From positions 16,078,012 to 16,142,011 of the forward strand of contig NC_092665.1 in the NCBI RefSeq assembly GCF_032118995.1: a stretch of 64,000 bases of DNA, given 5' to 3'. Below the pieces are notes generated by a model. It ran no database searches. It was not told the origin of the DNA and saw nothing but the letters and a program-made list of their open reading frames with translations. A program made the translations under genes and the position numbers. The stretch's first letter is position 1; each line of letters opens with the position of its first letter. This DNA is from Asterias amurensis. Its lineage: Eukaryota > Echinodermata > Asteroidea > Forcipulatida > Asteriidae. Positions 22,201 to 32,433 of this stretch are shown piece by piece.

Positions 22201-24519
22201 ACTGTTTGAGGTGCGACTAGTCAAGTGATTAATTTCACTAGTCGCCCAGGCTTAGTATTAATTGGTTTTAACGGTCTTGAAGAAGGGGTTGTTTGGAAGG
22301 AAATAGACGCTGGTTGCGGTGCATTTAGGTTTGGGCAAGGGAAGGATTTTCAGAAGAAGAGTCTTTAAAGTTAAGGTGATCTATTGCGAAATGGCAGGAA
22401 TAGTCCAGATTTCACCTCAAGATTGTATTCTGTTAAAATGCACAAGTTTGTTTTCATCCAATTTTTGTATAGCATTCTTAGTTGATCGTTATTTATTGGA
22501 AGCTTCCGGGCATGGCAATAATGGTCAGGGTTTTAAAAAAAATTCCATTTTGTATGCTATAAATGTCACTATTTTATTTGTCCTCTTTCTTGTGAGTATA
22601 TAGCCAGTAGTTGTTGAAGATATAACTATGAAATTTAACCTTTTAAATATTCAAACTCACCATCTTTATACTGACCTATTTTTTAACGTCACAAAACGGA
22701 TCTAGGAATGTGTTTGGTTTCATGTGCATGTTGTCATCAATCTATGGCCTTGCTAGGCCATACTTTTAATTTGTTGTTAGCACTGCACTTAACCCCTCAG
22801 CCCCTCCCTCCTGGCTGCACAGCTCTGAAGGAAGGGAATAAGCTGGCTCTTACCATTCCAGCAGGCAGAAATGTACCTTTGTTGTGCATGTGGTGAGATA
22901 AGGGTAGTCATTGGTAAATGCTACCCAATGGTAAATTAAGAGCAATGATTGTTCAGATGTGTATACATGATGAAATGATGTAATGATATTTGTATTATTG
23001 TAGTTGATTTAATATTGAATTGAACTTAATTTGCATTTTGTCTTGGTGTTTCAACTCAACATGGAGTTGTTTCACATTGTCTCTTCCACATTTAAGTTTA
23101 CATAAGATCACTCGTCATACTATTCTATATTCCTTGAAGAACTATTAATTCCCATCCAATCCCATTTCTCACTGTCTTTGCCAGCATTTTAACAGGTGCC
23201 TCTGAAAAGATAATTGGTTGATTTTTCAACCTGCCAGTAACCCATCCCATCTAAACCGTCGTCATCTGCTATCGGCTTTCCTTTAACCCTCTAACCTCCC
23301 TGATACTAACTTTCCCATAATGTGGTAAAATGAAGCATTAGCTCAGCTTGGTCAGAGCGTGTGACCCTGTGAGGTCACACAGGCCGTGGGTTCGAATCCC
23401 GCATGCTCCAATGTATCCACATTACATGGGATCTCAAAACTTTCATCCATCCCATTTCCCTTTTCAGCCTTTCTTTCCCACATCTCTAGCTCATCTCAGA
23501 ATTACAGTTAACCCTACCATCATTGCTTTTATCTATTTATTTATTTCATTTGTACATAATAATAATTTATATAGTGCATAAGCAGCGGCATCAGTGCGCA
23601 AACAATAACATTCTTAAGCTACACATATAGAATATTGAGAAAAAAATTTACTAAAATGCAGGAACAACATTAGGCCTAAGTTAAAAAGTTCAAAACTGTT
23701 GACACAAGCAAACTCTTAGGGCTCGAATTCGGTGAGAAAATCCAAAGGCTTGTAGCTCAAACTTTTACTGGACCAGAATTTTGAACAAAAAATCTAGCTT
23801 TATTTTAAAAAGAATGACATTTGTGCTCAGATTTGCATGCTTTTGATTGTGATTTTGGTCCAGTAAAGTCATACTTAACGTAACTCACTGGATGATGAAA
23901 TGGTTTGAATCAGGAGCAGACTGTTGAGAATTGAAGTAGCAGGCGATAATGTACTTACAAATATTTATTGTACATAAATTATATATTCTAATTTCCTTCT
24001 ATTAGCTCTATGGTATGTTTAACTTTGTGTCATGGAAACTCGTATTGGTCATTAACCATCATGTTTTTTTACCTCAGTCCATTGTGTTTTCATCCATATT
24101 TAAAATTGATATTGGATTAAATCAAATCATTTTGTTTTTAGGTGAAAATATTAAACACTTTCTGAAATTTCCCTAGACTAAAAAAGAACTCCCTCTAAAC
24201 TTTCTTAGTTTAAAGGGACAGACTGGTCAAGTTCTAACACAAGCTTTACCCTGTTGTCTCGCAGGATGAAGCGTTCGGACTCTGGAAGGAGCAATGGGGT
24301 CACATCTACGAGGAAGGTTCCCCATCTCGGCAGATCATCAATCACATCCACGACACCTTCTACCTGGTCAATCTGGTGAACAATGACTACATCAACGGTA
24401 AAGATCTCCTCTTTGAGGTCTTGGAGAGGATGCTGGTGAGGCGGGAAGAGAGACAGAGAGAGGAGACTGAAGGGCCTGATACGGATGAGGAAATTTGTAC
24501 AAAGAAGCTTAAGATGTAG
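16233..24519 (+). CDS. MTHFR: MTHFR, 5,10-methylenetetrahydrofolate reductase
   Basis: Cytosolic flavoprotein reducing 5,10-methylene-THF to 5-methyl-THF with NADPH, supplying methyl groups for methionine synthesis. Exons: 16233-16459, 16811-17049, 18199-18318, 18908-19101, 19554-19708, 19827-20024, 20206-20422, 20668-20850, 21121-21219, 21714-21836 and 24265-24519. These give 669 aa; the human protein has 656. The N-terminus is Ser/Thr-rich with NTP at residues 39-41, where human has a TP phosphosite. The catalytic barrel follows: [46 protein letters not shown] and [12 protein letters not shown]-type motifs. The linker includes [14 protein letters not shown], and the SAM-binding regulatory domain includes [21 protein letters not shown] and [13 protein letters not shown]. 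The acidic/basic C-terminal tail is lineage-specific. The last intron is 2.4 kb and holds a Harbinger-like foldback element and a tRNA-like relic. Start is the first ATG after the acceptor. Confidence 0.97.
21888..22251. mobile_element. Foldback element with TTA flanks (PIF/Harbinger-like) in MTHFR intron
   Basis: The termini GCCTGGGCGGTTAGTG and CACTAGTCGCCCAGGC are inverted repeats, and TTA occurs immediately outside both ends (21885-21887 and 22252-22254). A 3-bp TTA duplication is the PIF/Harbinger signature. There is no transposase frame. Confidence 0.65.
23332..23410 (+). pseudogene. tRNA-like sequence (tRNA relic or SINE head)
   Basis: It has a near-complete cloverleaf: acceptor GAAGCAT against ATGCTCC with one mismatch, D-arm GCTC/GAGC with box A, T-arm GTGGG-TTCGAAT-CCCGC with box B. 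The anticodon arm is wrong: GTGTGACC pairs with GGTCACAC around only six bases, giving 8 bp instead of the canonical 5 bp and 7-base loop. No T-run follows. It is therefore probably a tRNA-derived repeat, not a working tRNA. Confidence 0.5.
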
Positions 24520-25935
24520 CCAAGACAAAGGGAAGATACAAAAACCTATATTTAGCTTTAGTTGCCAAATTTATGTTAGATTCTGTTTCTTTTACGGAAT
24601 TACAAGATCTATACTTAAAATCTTTTCTAACAAATGTGACGTAAGGAAAAGACTTAATGATATCCAACTTGAAACTTGGTCCAGTAAAGAGTTTAACTTG
24701 ATCCCGTACAATCTTCTTGATCGACAGCAATTCGTTTTTTTAAAACTAGGGCCAGGTGAAAATAATGAACTTGTAGACTTAGAACCTCAGTGTATATAAA
24801 TGATAATAAGACTATTAATTTGTTCTTTAAAACTACAAGGTCAAACGTTATATAAAATCTTTCGTCTTAAAAGTGTGTACTACTTGTATTAAGTGTGTTT
24901 ACAAAACCATTTATGAATTAAATTTTGAACACCCATACACAGTTCTGAAAGAATGTGTATGCCACAATGTTACCAGCCTTGGTTGGTTCAAAACAATGTG
25001 GCGTAGGATCACCATCTATATTGACAGATGCTCTTTTGTCTCCTGATTTGGGGCTAGCTTTTATGTAGTGACTCTATAGGCCATAAGATCCATAAACTAT
25101 TCTGCAAGAACAATTATGGCAGAATAGTACCAGAGTTTGCTCATCTGGAGGTTGCTAGAAACTATCTCTACAGTCTGAGATGGGCTACCAACATATCCAG
25201 AGTTTTATTTATTTTGATGTAGCCAGTGGCATTGGAGGTTAAGACTTACAATTCACTGTTATCTTTTTAGTTTGTGGCATTGTGACTGGCTTATTGTCTT
25301 GTTTGTGTTTTCCATTGTTCTTTTTGAAATATATGCCGAAAAATAAATTATAACTATAAGTTTTAAGCATTCTAAAGCTAATGAACTGAAGAAGTTGAAA
25401 TCAGAATTCAATATAATAAGAAATTCCATCCTTGCTTGGGTTTTGTGGTGATTTTTGAGTTTCCATTTGCACAATATATTATAGTATATATTATAGAGGA
25501 AGTCACTTCCATCATTCAAACTTTTTTAATGCTTATTTTTTTTTCTATATTTCTCTTACATTCTCATATTATACCAAGTATACTTGAAGCCACATCATAT
25601 CCTTGTGTATATTAATTTAAATTAATATTACCTTTTGAATATTTTATTTTCTCCTTCTACATTTTACCCTGCAATATTTCTGGAAATACTTGACCAAACA
25701 ATAGAAATTCAATTGTGTACTTTAAAAAAGTAGTCGACCTGGATCAATATTTTGTTAGAACTCTTTTTAAAATAACCCACAATTTTTTAAGCGTTTTATT
25801 TGAAATTTAAATAAACAAATTCAGAGTGGTTGGATGCATTCATGAAAGAGTTAGATAATTAATTTATCTTTAAGAAGTTGTGAAACTTTGACAAATTCTG
25901 TCACCCTGAACTTGAGACGTTCTTGATGTATCATT

Positions 25936-26326
25936 TTAAAGGAACACGTTGCCTTGGATCGGACGAGTTGGTCAAAACAAAAGCGTTTGTAACCTTTTTT
26001 TATAAAATGCATATGGTTGGAAAGATGTTTTAAAAGTAGAATACAATGATCCACACAAGTTTGCCTCAAAAATTGCGTGGTTTTCCTTCTACTGTGCGAA
26101 CTAACATGGTCGGCCATTTATGGGAGTCAAAATTTTGACCCCCATAAATGGCCGACGTGTTAGTCGACGAGGTAAAAGGAAAACCACGCAATTTCGAGGC
26201 ATGTTTGTGTGGATCATTGTATTCTACTTTTACAACATCTTTCTACCCATATGCATTTTATAAAAAACGGTTACAAACGCTTTTCAAAGACCAACTCGAC
26301 CGATCCAAGGCAACGTGTTCCTTTAA
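25936..26326. mobile_element. Family A foldback element, copy 2
   Basis: Same termini as copy 1 (AGGAACACGTTGCC inside TTAA) and the same central palindrome, but inserted in the opposite orientation relative to the small differences between the two arms. It is full length, about 390 bp, and noncoding. Confidence 0.88.
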
Positions 26327-27341
26327 TGAGATTTTTGGCCAAGCCTGAAAAATTTGAATTGCTAAGCAAGGTTTGAATATACATAAAGATTTATTTTTGA
26401 ACAATCACAAACTCTCAGCTCGGCCCAAAGAGGACTGAAACCTAAAAAGATCAAGGCCTGTCTGCTCCGAATTGACTGTGTCTTTCTTGGTCTTGCAAAG
26501 TCCTTTTCTTCTTAAAGTTTAAATTTCAATATGTTTTTATAAATGTGTCCCACCTTTGTCATCTGCCAGGTAGTGAAAGACCAGTGACGTTAGAGTAATG
26601 GTCATTAAAGTACTCTGTTATCTATTACTATAAGATTAGTAAATTTTGTATTCCTTTCTATCTTTGTTTACTTCAGTTCTGAAATGAATTATTTATTTTA
26701 TGTTTCACTAATTGATTTCATTAAACTTTTAACAAGCCCTTGCCCTTCAATCGTTTTGTCAAACTGTGCCATTATTATTTCACCATGGTAACACTGTCTT
26801 AGTAATCGTTTTTTTACCCGATATTAACACTTTGTGAGAAGTGCTGCTTGACTTGCATGTTCACACACAGTTCTGTCGGCTATGTTTGCAATTTATGATT
26901 CGCATTGAAACATCACAAAGCAGTCTAGCAACCACGGGCAGCGCGCTGCATCAAAACCTCTCGTCACTAATCTGGGATGTGCTGGAAAAACGCTGCTTAC
27001 AAAAAGTGACGGCTCTATATGACTATGTGCACACTTGTTAAAAACTTTTGAGCACTTTAGGGATGCTAAGCATGGTCGTGTCAAAATGAAAGTGTTTGAC
27101 GCAACTCCCGTTGGAATGAATTATGTTTTTACATGGTCAACCTAAACTGCACAGTAACACATGTTGCATGACAAAGAAGAATGAGAGGGGACACCCTATC
27201 AGTGATGAGCCCATGCAATGAAGGGTCTAGTTCATATAATAACTTACACGCTACACTGGAGTCACTGGAAAGGATTGTCATAGATGTTTAATGGTGACAA
27301 GACAGGAAACCTAACGAAAAAAATAAGTATAATAGACCATT

Positions 27342-27717
27342 TTAAAGGCAGTGGACACTATTGGTAATTGTCAAAGACTAGCCTCCAGTTGATGTATCTC
27401 AACATACGCATATGTAAAATAACAAACCTGTGAAAATTTGAGCTCAATCGGTCATCAAACTTGCGAGATAATGAAAGAAAAAAACACCCTTGTCACACGA
27501 AGTTGTGTGCGTTTAGATGCTTGATTTGATGCTAAATCTGAGGTCTTGAAATCAAGTTCGTGGAAAATTACTTCTTTCTTGAAAACTATGGCACTTCAGA
27601 GGGAGCCGTTTCTCACAGTGTTTTATACTATCAGCCTCTCCCCATTACTTGTCACCAAGTAAGGTTTTATGCTAATAATTATTTTGAGAAATTATCAGTA
27701 GTGTCCACTGCCTTTAA
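27342..27717. mobile_element. Family B foldback element, copy 2
   Basis: The termini AGGCAGTGGACACTA and complement lie between TTAA tetramers. It shares with copies 1 and 3 the internal blocks AAATTTGAGCTCAATCGG, ACTTCGTGTG/CACGAAGT and TCCCCATTACT. The orientation is opposite to copy 1. Confidence 0.87.
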
Positions 27718-28595
27718 ATATTGCTTAGTCATTTTGCCAATCAAATACCATGTTTTGTGAGCCTTCATTTGCATTCAGAGATGCTCGACAATGTAAAGGT
27801 GATTAACATGGGAAATTATTTTGTTCCATTCTAAAGATTCGGAAAGCACTGCAGCTACAATCTCTTATAACTATAGACGATGTGACCGCTGACGTCACTT
27901 GAAAACCATAACAATGATTCGTGCGCATACCGCCGGGCAAAACCTTTGTGTTTTGGCAGCCTGCTAGAAAGTGTATGCAATCTTACGTTTTTTTTGCCTG
28001 GCGAAACATGACATATACAGTGTTTTGTCAACAGAGGGCGGTTTGAATGTAAACATGGGTCACATCGTCTATACATCACTAAAGAAAAAAACTACAAATA
28101 ATCTGTTCATATTTATTATATATAAAAAGTTGCATCAGATATTTATCATATTTCTTCCCTACTAAACCCACCCTTCAAATATGCACTCTCTTTCTTGTAA
28201 ACTTCACTGTCAATAAAAAAAAGCAAAATACAGGTATATTAAATGGTCCCACTTTTAAACCCAAGCAGAGTCATTGTCAAAGGCCAAAATGGCAAGACAA
28301 CACAAGACAGGTGTATTGGTGTCAGAGAAGTCAAGTGGATAAAAATGAAACGAGATTTACAAAATAGCTCCCTCTATCCTCTCTCTCTTAATTTCTTTCC
28401 ACTTTTCTGTTACAAACTAGTACATGTACGTTGTGTTGTCATTTAGCTTTTGAGAAAGACTCTGCGAGGGCTGAAACGTCCGGCCACTAACTATTCATTT
28501 GTATTTATAGGTCCTTGTGGTTGCAATCATATAATTCTATTTTCCACAACTAAAAAGAGATAATTTGCCGTATAGTTTGCCATTCTGATTCCAAC

Positions 28596-31500
28596 TCAGT
28601 TCTTGAGTGCCATGTATTTCCTCATGTGTGATGCAATTCCTCCAGCGACTTGTTCGTCGTTCTTGTTCTGACCGAAATAATCCACAAACTCTCCGTCTGG
28701 GTTCATGAGATACATGATGATTGTGTGGTCAACCTGTAAATATTCAAACACAAATAAGAGATGCTGAACTATTGTCATGGAAGAGAACATTCAAGCTGTA
28801 TTATTTTGGTCCTACACCAATGTGTCATGCAAGCTTTCCAAACAACATTTAGTCTGTAAAAGGGTGAGTTAAGGTTCATCACATTTGAAGTTTTGAACCA
28901 AATGTTTACAAAATCCCAAATTAATAAACCACAAGGGAGAGTGGGTACAATATTATTCCACAAGAATTTACTAGAACAGGCTTTGAACCTGGGACGTCCG
29001 GACTGACTTGCAGGCGCTCTACCAACTGAGCTGTCTAGTCCTAATGCAGGTGGCCTCCCTACTTTTTCAATCGTTGTTTGGGGAGCCAGTGAGAAAGCCC
29101 TTCAACCTTAAACTACCATAATATAGCCACGGATAACACCCATGTAATGTATGAGGTCAAGCAGATGTCAAAGGTCATGCAGATGTCAAAGGTGAAATGA
29201 GAGTGACTTACAATGTAATCGTTATCATCATCCTTGGGTCCTTGGCTGTGATAGACGCGGAAATTTCTTGCTACTTCGTCAACCTGTTCCTTTGTTCCAG
29301 TCAGCCCAATTAAGCCTGGATAAAATTCTGTGGAGGAATAGAGAATGAATGAAAGAATGAGATAATTTTAGGCTACAAACGCCAAGGGTGCAGATGGAGT
29401 CATCTGCCACTTCAACGTGAGGGCTACATTTAACTGGTTTGGGCTACCGACCCAGATCAACTGTCACCAGGAGCCTGTTGCCACATGTACTCATGGGGCT
29501 TAAACAGGGTTACCCCCTTCACAGTCTGTAAGGATGTAGGCTAGGGTACATCTACTAGGAGCCTGACTGGTAGAGGAGAAATTCCCCGTCTTGGTGGGTT
29601 TTTTCCAGCAACTTGACCAACCATTTGAAACTAACTGTGATCGTAGACTTACCTTTTACATATTCTGCGACCACTTCCACAGTGTCCCTCTCTGGGTCGA
29701 TGGTAATGAATAATGGAGTCACGTCAGGAAGATTGGGACTTTTATCTGAAGAATATAATAAAAGTAAAATATAACACAAAAAATAAATATTTTTGAGTGC
29801 AAGGACGAGAATAATTTATGTTCCATTCCGTTGAGTTCATCAAGAAGATCGGTTGTCAATCACTTCTTCACAGAACAACCAATCACAAGAATGATATATG
29901 TTTACTTGATATCACCACAAGTTTCTTGTTCCATTCAACTTTAAACAGAAGGACTAAGCATAGTTTCAGGCCTGGAATTTCATCTTTGAGAGGGCAAGGC
30001 CATTTTCATTAAGCAATGGGCACTTCCATTGAAAAATCTTTAAGTCTATGAGAAACCTTTGAAGGGGGCACCAAGGCCAGTACCAGGGGCAACGAAGGCC
30101 ATGTGCTCCGTGACCTTTGTGTAATTCCAAGCCTGTAGTTTCCAATTCTGTGCTCATCAAATCACCTTCAGAAAACTTGTTGATCAGGGTTATTTCCCAC
30201 TTACGTATTTTCTCAACAGCTATCGCCATTTTTTCCAACTCGTCCGGGCAGATGTCTGGACAATGTGTAAACCCAAAGTACAGCAAAAGCCATTGGCCGA
30301 GATAGTCTTTGTTTGTCATTGGTTTCCCAGTGTGATCAACCAATGAGAATGGGCCTCCTATGGCCGCTTTGCCAACCGCTCTACTCCTCTCTTTTTCAAC
30401 CTCTGTAAAAAACAAGAAAGATACGTAAAGAATAGACCCTTCTCGGTATGCACTAACACTTCCGGTTGGCAAAACAAGAGCAGCATTTTTGTATGTGGCG
30501 TGATGCGTACACACTGTACGTCTCCTGATCCAAGTATAATTTTGTCTTTAAAGTGTTTGTAAACTATTACTGTCTATGCACAAAAAATGTAAATTTAGCA
30601 TATTTCTTGTGAAGGGATAACAATTGTTAATTGGGCCTTCAGTACCACATTCTACAGATCTCCAATATTTTTCTATATAGGATGTTGGAGCATTACTTGA
30701 TTCACTTGAATTCATTTCTTACCTAATTGTTTCTTGCGTTGTGCAAACTTGAAGCCGACCAATAGAGTGCCACTGAGAATAAACGTCACCAAAACAGTCT
30801 TCCATGTCACAGGCTGAAATTAAATTTCCCAAAAAAATATACAAACAATAATTCACAATGTGGACAAGATGTTGCCATTTACTTTCTCCATTCCTGCAAT
30901 CCAATGTCATTTAATTGTTTTCACTGGGCGTGTCGCATGAAACTAACTAAACAGAGAAACATTAAATACAACAATTGTTGTTTTACACACCGATTTCTTG
31001 TCACCACTGTTCTTGCCGCCAGCTTTCGTGGCGTAACATCGCTGACTGAGAGAAACTTTGGAGAATGTTTTTACATCTGGTTGGTTATGCCTTGTTCCAC
31101 TGTTGCATAAATGACCTTGGTTACCAGCACAGCTCAGATGCCGGCAGAGGTAGCACTGGAATAAAAACACACAAATATAATTTTTTTTATTAAATAAAAA
31201 CAATGATTTAAGTATACCTTTATCTTTACCTTTTATTTTGCTGGTACTGATAACTGAAAAGGCTCAGTGACAAGTTTTTTTTTTTTTTTTTTTGGGGGGG
31301 GGGGGGGATTTTACCATTTTAATAAACAAGAATTTCAGACTTTTTATTTACTCAAGTAAAAAAAAATCCTCAGTTGAAACGAAGAATTCTAAATGAGAGC
31401 CCAACAATGCATTGCATTCATCTTCAAAATCAAAGTGAAAAACAATGATTGGAAAAGTTTCCGTAGGGGCAACCAATTTTCATTCAAAATGAAATAAAAT

Positions 31501-32003
31501 AGTATTTTAACATGATTAACCTCAACTCAGTGAGATATCCCTTTTTGTAAAAATGAGTGAAAAGGTGGTGGCGCCGTACGGAAAGTTATCCGTTATTAAT
31601 ATTAAATATTTTATTTACAACAACAGTTAAATTTTTACATAATCTGATGTGGTAGTTAATAGTACATACATTATCATATTCATAAATCATAATTAATTTA
31701 ATATTTTATAATAAAAATATATAGATTTATGATTTATGAGCTGGGTAGACTCCCTCATCACCCCCCCCCCCCCCCCCCCCCCCCCGTTTGACATTATAAA
31801 ATTCAACCATCAATATGCACATTTTGAAAAATAAACTTTGTGTTAAGTTTGTCCCCATTGATTTGTCACTGGTTGCCTACCTTGTTACATAACGAGCTGA
31901 CCGGACGAGTTGCACGCGGTGCGAAGATCAATCCACCTAGCGCTGCCTCTTGGAACACTTTAGAAGGCCCGAGACGAAAACAAAGTCTTGCTGTTAGTAG
32001 CAT
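28596..32003 (-). CDS. SCO1: SCO1, mitochondrial copper chaperone for cytochrome c oxidase
   Basis: Inner-membrane copper chaperone that delivers copper to the CuA site of COX2. Exons on the minus strand: 32003-31881, 31155-30991, 30813-30723, 30402-30205, 29745-29653, 29327-29212 and 28733-28596 (TGA at 28598-28596). These give 307 aa; the human protein has 301. A basic N-terminal presequence ([12 protein letters not shown]) is followed by a cysteine-rich segment ([17 protein letters not shown]). A membrane helix lies near residues 99-117 ([19 protein letters not shown]). The thioredoxin-like domain has [16 protein letters not shown] with copper ligands C174 and C178, [10 protein letters not shown], and VDHTIIMYL with ligand H265. 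An upstream in-frame ATG at 32066-32064 would add 21 residues. I prefer the inner ATG because it begins a better presequence. SCO2 is possible, since invertebrates often have one gene for both. Divergent with SRPRB. Confidence 0.94.
28969..29040 (-). pseudogene. tRNA-like relic in SCO1 intron
   Basis: On the minus strand an acceptor stem GACTAGA pairs with TCTAGTA except at the first position. Box A (GCTCAGTTGGTAGAGC) and a T-loop (GGTTCAAAGCC) are recognisable. The anticodon arm does not form a proper stem, so it looks like a tRNA-derived SINE head or dead tRNA. Confidence 0.45.
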
Positions 32004-32433
32004 TGTGTCTGAGCGTGATAATGAACCATAAAAACTGTCGATTAATGAAGAGATTCTGAACTTCAAATCACAATCACGGAGAGGGACTTCACTTCACCCC
32101 GTCACACAACTTGTTTTATGTAAGTTGCCATTGTAGGCCGCTTAGGTTTCTGATATTTTATTGATCTCATAATTATTTCATGGCTTTATTTTATTTTATT
32201 TTATTTTGAGCTAATTAAAAAAAGCTATATATTTACATTATTTCCAACTACCTAACAAAGATATATAAAACAAAAATTACGATTTTTATTTAAACAGTGC
32301 TGTAACATTAACGATAATATTTTGAGTAAGCTAAAGGGCCTTTTATCACAACGTCTGGTACCTAGTCGCAGTTCAGCTAAACTGAACACATGTGGTAGGA
32401 AACTGATTAACCGTTGTAAAGCAAAAAATCAAA
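32004..32433. promoter_or_regulatory. Candidate bidirectional promoter, SCO1 / SRPRB
   Basis: Only about 430 bp separate the SCO1 start (32003, minus) from the SRPRB start (32434, plus), so both promoters must lie here or overlap 5' exons. No TATA box is convincing. The AT-rich centre (about 32190-32300) separates two flanks of more mixed composition. Confidence 0.55.

Larger units (their letters stand above)
24520..28595. other. Intergenic between MTHFR and SCO1 (tail-to-tail)
   Basis: No exon is supported. It contains MTHFR 3' UTR, then AT-rich DNA, a family A copy (25936-26326) and a family B copy (27342-27717). Near 28455-28490 a GACTCTGCGAGGGCTGAAAC motif resembles the tail region of some dispersed retroelements; I cannot assign it. 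Confidence 0.6.

Noticed and set aside
26841-27041. 66-aa open frame between MTHFR and SCO1
   Set aside because: No recognisable domain and no splice context; chance frame.
28969-29040. Functional tRNA on the minus strand
   Set aside because: The anticodon arm does not pair and the T-stem has a mismatch; treated as a relic.
31276-31308. T-run followed by G-run as a regulatory G-quadruplex
   Set aside because: Simple homopolymers such as this and the C-runs near 7726, 31760 and 40811 are common in the window and may vary in length or be sequencing-sensitive.
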